From Thermomicrobiales bacterium (GTDB lineage: Bacteria > Chloroflexota > Chloroflexia > Thermomicrobiales > UBA6265), in contig JAICRA010000035.1 of the NCBI GenBank assembly GCA_025937615.1, forward strand, positions 1 to 9,592: a stretch of DNA of 9,592 nucleotides. Direction: 5' to 3'. The notes beneath the pieces were generated by a model. The model was given only the letters and a program-made list of their open reading frames with translations. It ran no database searches and was not told where the DNA came from. Shown piece after piece: positions 5,587-9,592 of this stretch. Made by a program: the position numbers and the translations under genes. Position 1 is the first letter of the stretch, and every line of letters starts with the position of its first letter.

Positions 5587-7152
5587 TCATGCTGCGTCGG
5601 CGTCGTGGTCAAAGAAGTTCGCCAGCACGGCCTCTTCCGTCAGTGCGGACCCGGTCAGCTTCGCCCGCACTTCACCCCGGTGCATGACATAGGCACGATT
5701 CGCCAGATGAAGCAGTTCAGGAAGATCGGAGGAGATCAGCAACACGGCCGCGCCGCGCTCGCACAATTCTTTCATGAACGCATAGATCTCGACCTTGGCT
5801 CCAACGTCGACACCGGTCGTCGGCTCGTCAAAGATGAAGACCTTGACATTCCGCGCCAGGCCCCGACCCAGCACGACCTTCTGTTGATTTCCACCGGAGA
5901 AATACGCGACCTCACGTTCGATATTGAGTGGGCGGAGGTTCAGCCGCTGGGCGATCGACCGCACGGTCCGGCCCTCTAGTCGGCGGCGAAGGAGGCCGAG
6001 CCGGCTGAACGTGGGCAGACCTAGCGCCGCTAGCGACATGTTCTCGCGGACGGGTCGCATGGCGACGAGACCCTCCTCGCGCCGGTCCGATGGGATGTAG
6101 ATCACGCCGCGGTCGAGCATCCCGCGAGGTGTTGGATGCTGGACACCATCTCCCCCGATGGCGATGCTGCCGCTCGCGATTGGCTCCAGACCAAAGACGG
6201 CACGGCCGATCTCCGACTTGCCGGAGCCGACCAGTCCCGCCAGCCCAACGACCTCACCAGCGCGCACATCGATGGAGACGTTACGAACTCGGCCGTTGAC
6301 CAGCGTCAGACCCGTGGCCTGGAGCATGACCGGCCCTGGTTGGTGATCGATCGTGGGGTACAAGGCGTCGACGGTGCGACCGGTCATCAACTCGACGAGG
6401 CGGGACTCCGAGACATCGCCCGCCGCCACCGTCGCTACCGCCCGGCCGTCGCGCAGGACAGTCACCCGGTCGGCGATGCGGCGAATCTCCTGGATGCGGT
6501 GCGTGATGTAGATGATGCCGAGTCCCTGCTCCTTCAGTCGCTCGATCAACGCGAAGAGGCGATTGGCCTCATTCTCCGTCAGTGACGCGGTTGGTTCATC
6601 GAGGATCAGAATCGACGGCTCACCCTGGATCGCTTTGGCGATCTCGACCATCTGCTGCTCGGCGCGCGACAACCTGCCGACCTGAGCTTTCGGGTCGAGG
6701 TGAAACTCCAGGAGGTCGAGCGTCTCTTTCGTACCACGGGCGATCGCTGCCTTGTCGAGGATGCCTGCGTGTTTGGGTTCGCGGCCCAGATAGAGGTTGT
6801 CCTGGACCGAAAGGGTCGGTACCAGGGAGAACTCCTGGAACACGGCGTTGATGCCGAATTGCCGCGCATGGTGGGGCGAGTGCAAGCGAAGCGGTTGCCC
6901 ACGCAGCGTCATCGTCCCGTCGTCCGGGGGGAACGTGCCGGCGATGATGTTGATGAGCGTGCTCTTGCCGGCGCCATTTTCGCCGAAGAGGACGTGCACT
7001 TCGCCGGATTGCAGGTCGAAGTCGACTTCGCTCAGCGCCTGGACGCCGGGAAAGCGCTTGCCGATGGACGAGAGACGGAGAAGCTCGACGCGGCCAGGCT
7101 CGGCGGGCAGGGGCTGCACGTCTTCCACTACAGATGCACGTGCGAGTTGCAC
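5587..7152 (-). CDS. ABC transporter ATP-binding protein with two nucleotide-binding domains, RbsA/MglA-like
   Basis: This 521-residue cytoplasmic ATPase carries two fused ABC domains, as in RbsA/MglA (about 500 residues). The first has Walker A GENGAGKST at 57-65, Q-loop Q106, signature LSRAEQQ at 161-167, Walker B ILILDE at 181-186 and switch H218. The second has Walker A GLVGSGKS at 306-313, signature FSGGNQQ at 418-424 and Walker B VFIFDE at 438-443. This second Walker A keeps a lysine, whereas many RbsA-type proteins have a degenerate one, so both sites may bind ATP. The start is a GTG at 7152 with only a weak TAGGT site, suggesting modest translation compared with the binding protein upstream. 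It energises uptake with the permease encoded next and the binding protein encoded before it. Confidence 0.95.
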   Translation of the reverse strand: MQLARASVVEDVQPLPAEPGRVELLRLSSIGKRFPGVQALSEVDFDLQSGEVHVLFGENGAGKSTLINIIAGTFPPDDGTMTLRGQPLRLHSPHHARQFGINAVFQEFSLVPTLSVQDNLYLGREPKHAGILDKAAIARGTKETLDLLEFHLDPKAQVGRLSRAEQQMVEIAKAIQGEPSILILDEPTASLTENEANRLFALIERLKEQGLGIIYITHRIQEIRRIADRVTVLRDGRAVATVAAGDVSESRLVELMTGRTVDALYPTIDHQPGPVMLQATGLTLVNGRVRNVSIDVRAGEVVGLAGLVGSGKSEIGRAVFGLEPIASGSIAIGGDGVQHPTPRGMLDRGVIYIPSDRREEGLVAMRPVRENMSLAALGLPTFSRLGLLRRRLEGRTVRSIAQRLNLRPLNIEREVAYFSGGNQQKVVLGRGLARNVKVFIFDEPTTGVDVGAKVEIYAFMKELCERGAAVLLISSDLPELLHLANRAYVMHRGEVRAKLTGSALTEEAVLANFFDHDADAA

Positions 7153-7194
7153 TGACGACCTATCTGCTGTTATCGCCCATGTGCCGTCGGGATT

Positions 7195-7225
7195 GAGGGG
7201 GTCGAGCAGGTGGCTCGGCCCCCTC
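7195..7225. promoter_or_regulatory. intercistronic hairpin between binding-protein and ATPase genes
   Basis: GAGGGGGTCGAGC (7195-7207) and GCTCGGCCCCCTC (7213-7225) form a 13-position stem with one mismatch (a wobble on the + strand) and a 5-base loop. It lies 16 bases beyond the binding-protein stop in the direction of transcription and has no U-tract. It could protect the upstream message from 3' decay or partly attenuate read-through, which would give more binding protein than ATPase. Confidence 0.6.
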
Positions 7226-7240
7226 GCGTGCGACGGATAC

Positions 7241-8392
7241 CTATTCAGCTGCGACCGTGAACTCGGGCTGGTAGTCCTTTGGCGCGAACGTCGACTCCCA
7301 CACGAATTCGGTCTCGAGATTTTCCGGGGTCATCATGGTGATCACAGGACCGGCCCGGTTGCTGGGCTCGAGCGTCTGGCCCTCGAGCAGGCGGATCGCC
7401 ATGTCAACGGCCATGCGACCCTGAATGACGGTGTGATCGTTCGCCGAACCGGTCAGATCGCCGGCGGCAAGTCCGTCATACACCGGTGGGTTCTGATGGA
7501 AAGCGAGGATCTTGATCGAATCTTCGAGCCCGGCCTCACGCACCGCCTGCACCCCGGAGACAGCCGCTTGCGCGTTGCCGACGATGAAGTCGATGTCTGG
7601 ATTCGCCTGCAGCTCGTCCTCGATCAGCGCGAGTTGAATGTCGCGGCCGGTGTCGCCCCACTTGGTGGCGACGACCTCGATGTTGGTACCCTCAGTCGCG
7701 TCCAGGAATCCCTGATAGGCAGTGTCCGTCCATCCCGCCCCCTGCGGTCCGGGGAAGAAGGCGACCTGAATCGGCTCATCACCGGTGACCAGGTTCTCCT
7801 TCATATAGGTTCCGGTCACGTGCCCCATGTCGTAGAAACTGACCAGGGCGTGCGCGGAAACTTCCGGCGAGTTGACGCCGTTGACGAAGTCGATGACCGG
7901 GATGCCGCTGGCGACGATCTCTTCGACCTTGGCGTTGACACCCTCGGCGCTGATCGCGCCCAGGATGATCGCCTCGGCACCCTGCGCGACGCAGTCATCC
8001 ATCTGACTCAGCTGCGTGTCGAGCTCGGTGTAGCCGCCGGCCTCCAGCAGCTGCATGGTGGCGCCGTCGCGGCGGATCTCCTCGGCGATGCCATAGTTGG
8101 CGCCGAGCCAGTAGGGATCCTTTAAGTGCGGGAACGAAACGCAGATGTTCCACGATTTGGTGATGGATGCCGGATCGATCGGCTCGTACATCGCCGGTTG
8201 CTTCTGATCGTCGACGACCCACTCGACCGGCCAGGTCCAGTTCTCAGCGGCCAGGTCTTCGGCGGAGCCGACCTGCGGCGTGGCCTCCTGGGCGAAACCG
8301 ACTGACCCGGCGCTTCCCAGAAGCGTCGCAGCGCCGAACGCTGCCGCCAACGCCAATCCACAAATACCCCGCGAGCGCGACCGTATAGACAT
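7241..8392 (-). CDS. TorT-like substrate-binding protein of an ABC importer (periplasmic-binding-protein type I fold)
   Basis: This 383-residue secreted binding protein has a signal peptide at 1-34 (basic SIRSRSR, then GLALAAAFGAATLLG, cleavage GFA-Q). The mature region contains ICVSFPHLKDPYWLGANYG (about 83-101), LLEAGGY (115-121) and DDCVAQGAEAIILGA (from 132). As far as I remember them, these match TorT, the TMAO-sensing periplasmic protein, better than RbsB. Cys84 and Cys134 fall where TorT has cysteines and may form a disulfide. In Enterobacteria TorT works with the TorS sensor kinase; here the neighbours are an ATPase and a permease, so it most likely delivers a ligand for uptake. No Cys follows the hydrophobic core, so there is no lipobox. 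Start 8392 has GGGAGG 6 bases upstream. The ligand is unknown: TMAO-like, sugar and other small molecules all remain possible. Confidence 0.88.
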   Translation of the reverse strand: MSIRSRSRGICGLALAAAFGAATLLGSAGSVGFAQEATPQVGSAEDLAAENWTWPVEWVVDDQKQPAMYEPIDPASITKSWNICVSFPHLKDPYWLGANYGIAEEIRRDGATMQLLEAGGYTELDTQLSQMDDCVAQGAEAIILGAISAEGVNAKVEEIVASGIPVIDFVNGVNSPEVSAHALVSFYDMGHVTGTYMKENLVTGDEPIQVAFFPGPQGAGWTDTAYQGFLDATEGTNIEVVATKWGDTGRDIQLALIEDELQANPDIDFIVGNAQAAVSGVQAVREAGLEDSIKILAFHQNPPVYDGLAAGDLTGSANDHTVIQGRMAVDMAIRLLEGQTLEPSNRAGPVITMMTPENLETEFVWESTFAPKDYQPEFTVAAE

Positions 8393-8432
8393 AGGGTTCC
8401 TCCCGTGTGTCCCGGACCAGCGACGATCACTA

Positions 8433-8445
8433 CATGTCGAACATG
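8433..8445. promoter_or_regulatory. 13-bp palindrome, candidate operator at the transporter start site
   Basis: CATGT-CGA-ACATG has perfect 5-bp arms around a 3-base centre. It covers the predicted transcription start (about 8442) of the leftward transporter promoter, a usual place for a repressor site. No regulator gene is in the window, and a single short palindrome could arise by chance. Confidence 0.35.
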
Positions 8446-8448
8446 AAA

Positions 8449-8477
8449 ATCATCGGTGCGGGGCAGGTGCCTGTCAA
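8449..8477 (-). promoter_or_regulatory. sigma-70-type promoter for the transporter operon
   Basis: On the minus strand a perfect TTGACA (8477-8472) is followed after 17 bases by GATGAT (8454-8449), a 4 of 6 match to the -10 box. Transcription would begin near 8442, giving a leader of about 50 bases to the binding-protein ATG at 8392 and its strong GGGAGG site. It is the best promoter match I found in the window. Confidence 0.6.
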
Positions 8478-8516
8478 GACGCAACGCGCTCCACGAGACC
8501 TTCTCCTTCGTACCCA

Positions 8517-8546
8517 TTGCCGGGTGGTCGCGCCGGGGCGAAAAAT
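8517..8546 (+). promoter_or_regulatory. weak candidate promoter for the carboxyltransferase-domain gene
   Basis: TTGCCG (8517-8522) and AAAAAT (8541-8546) are each 4 of 6 matches to consensus, 18 bases apart, and point rightwards. The A-run stands out in a GC-rich surround. The leader would be about 35-40 bases, ending in the purine-rich stretch AGGAGGAACCAGGGGAGG. Confidence 0.25.
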
Positions 8547-8591
8547 CCGCGAGAATGGGACGAACGACAGGAGGAACCAGGGGAGGTGACA

Positions 8592-9581
8592 GTGGCTGAG
8601 CAAGCCAATGGACGGGCGAATGCGGCGCTCCTGGCGGAGACCCCGGCTCAGGACGGACGTCCCGGCGCGGTCTACCGTTCCGCGGGCGACCGTTTTCTAC
8701 TGGTCGAATTCGGGCCGATGGAGCTCGATCTGACGCTGAACTTTCGCGTTCTAGGTCTCAATCAGGCGCTAAAGGATGCCAGCATAGGCGGGGTGATCGA
8801 GACGATTCCCGCGCTGCGCTCGATCCTCATCCACTACGACAGTACGGAGCTGCGGCCCAGCGACCTCATCGCGGAGGTTGACAAGCACTACGCATCGCTG
8901 CCGCCGGTCGAGGATCTGACCATCCCCAGCCGCGAGATCAGCTTGCCGCTAGCGGTCAACGACCAGTGGACCCGTGCCGACATCGCCAAGTACGTGCAGT
9001 TCATCCGTAAAGATGCGCCGAACATCCGCAACGGAAACAATATTGACTACGCCGCGGAGTACAACGGTCTGCGCGATGCCGAGGAGTTCCTCGAGTATTT
9101 GATGGCCACGCCGTGGTGGAACGCTGCCAACGGGTTCTTCCCCGGCTTGCCGTTCATGTTTCCGCTCGATCCCCGCTACGCGGTGGTGATCCCGAAGTAC
9201 AACCCGACCCGGCCCTGGACGCCGGAGGGAGCCGTCGGCATCGCCGGGCCATGCCTGGCAATCTACCCGGTTCCCTCGCCGGGTGGGTATCAGCTCATCG
9301 GACGCACGATTCCGATCTATGACGCGCAGCAGCGCAACCCGGCCTTCAAGGAGAATCCAATCCTGATGAAGCCGGGTGACCGCGTCTCGTTCACCCGGGT
9401 CAACGACGATGAGCTCATCGCACTGCGGGAGCAGGTCTACGACGGCGCCTACGAGTATCAGATCACCGAGGGGACATTGGACGTCGGCGAGTACCTGGCG
9501 CGCCTGGAGGAGATCAAGCCGGAGACCGAGGCGTTCCGGCGACGACAGCAGGAAGCGGCCGAGCGGACTCCTGTTCCGTAG
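8592..9581 (+). CDS. stand-alone carboxyltransferase C/D-domain protein, urea carboxylase/urea amidolyase type (5-oxoprolinase subunit B / allophanate hydrolase subunit 1 superfamily)
   Basis: This 329-residue soluble protein opens with GDRFLLVEFG (32-41) and IPALRSILIHYD, the usual N-terminal part of the CT_C_D (PxpB/KipI) domain. The core carries GFFPGLPFMFPLDPR (181-195), KYNPTRPWTPEGAVGIAG (202-219) and SPGGYQLIGRT (229-239). KYNP-R-WTPE and the C-terminal GEYLARLEEIKPETEAFRRRQ segment are features I recall from urea carboxylase and urea amidolyase; typical PxpB has an LGGLDPR-type core and a shorter tail. The family pairs with a CT_A_B (PxpC-like) partner, which is not seen here and may lie to the right. 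Start 8592 (GTG) has GGAGG 5 bases upstream; GTG 8586 is equally possible. It is divergent from the transporter operon, so co-regulation is possible. The superfamily is certain; the substrate (urea, guanidine, oxoproline or another amide) is not. Confidence 0.85.
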   Translation: MAEQANGRANAALLAETPAQDGRPGAVYRSAGDRFLLVEFGPMELDLTLNFRVLGLNQALKDASIGGVIETIPALRSILIHYDSTELRPSDLIAEVDKHYASLPPVEDLTIPSREISLPLAVNDQWTRADIAKYVQFIRKDAPNIRNGNNIDYAAEYNGLRDAEEFLEYLMATPWWNAANGFFPGLPFMFPLDPRYAVVIPKYNPTRPWTPEGAVGIAGPCLAIYPVPSPGGYQLIGRTIPIYDAQQRNPAFKENPILMKPGDRVSFTRVNDDELIALREQVYDGAYEYQITEGTLDVGEYLARLEEIKPETEAFRRRQQEAAERTPVP

Positions 9582-9592
9582 CGATCCGGCCG

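Noticed and set aside
5206..5979. A 257-codon + strand frame
   Set aside because: It overlaps the permease and ATPase genes antisense, crosses their intergenic gap and carries no domain motif.
6797..8125. A 442-codon open frame on the + strand
   Set aside because: It is antisense to the binding-protein and ATPase genes, both of which have complete family motifs. The frame has no recognisable motif and arises from high GC content.
8280..8591. Upstream extension of the carboxyltransferase-domain frame
   Set aside because: The frame is open to 8280, but this part overlaps the binding-protein signal peptide and promoter antisense and is low-complexity. The conserved domain begins after 8592, where Shine-Dalgarno sites occur.

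Overview
The window is a high-GC bacterial segment, roughly 60-65% GC by eye, with GTG starts, strong Shine-Dalgarno sites and many antisense open frames. Gene content points to a Chloroflexota lineage of the Thermomicrobia/Sphaerobacter type: a Sec-secreted, low-complexity wall-type protein, binding proteins without a lipobox, and an interspersed inverted repeat of the GTGTCATTCTGAGC kind. I recall that repeat from such genomes but could not search for it. The taxonomic call is inference.

Layout. (1) 1-614, minus: the N-terminal part of a YtcJ-like amidohydrolase, cut by the left edge. (2) 615-900: a divergent intergenic region with a candidate promoter and a strong 51-bp inverted repeat. 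(3) 901-3342, plus: a large secreted protein with an acidic Pro/Glu/Ala region, four Gly/Asn-rich repeats each carrying one cysteine, a Lys/Pro-rich segment and a C-terminal VPSTG motif like a sortase signal. (4) 3366-3394: a hairpin terminator between convergent genes. (5) 3433-8392, minus: an apparent operon, transcribed leftwards as binding protein, double-domain ABC ATPase, permease, then a beta-hydroxyacid dehydrogenase. Every gap in it holds an inverted repeat or hairpin; the largest, 4384-4475, looks like an interspersed repeat element. (6) 8393-8591: a divergent control region with a good sigma-70-type promoter for the transporter and a 13-bp palindrome at the predicted start of transcription. 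(7) 8592-9581, plus: a stand-alone carboxyltransferase C/D-domain protein whose motifs match the urea carboxylase/urea amidolyase branch better than PxpB/KipI.

How the genes may work together. The importer is built like RbsABC, but its binding protein most resembles TorT, the TMAO-binding protein, so a ribose label would be unsafe. An NAD(P)-dependent beta-hydroxyacid dehydrogenase at the end of the operon suggests the imported compound is catabolised or linked to hydroxyacid metabolism. The divergent urea-carboxylase-type protein and the distant amidohydrolase hint at nitrogen-containing substrates (ureido, amide or lactam compounds), but the window does not prove this. The repeat protein appears unrelated to the transporter and is the most novel-looking gene here.
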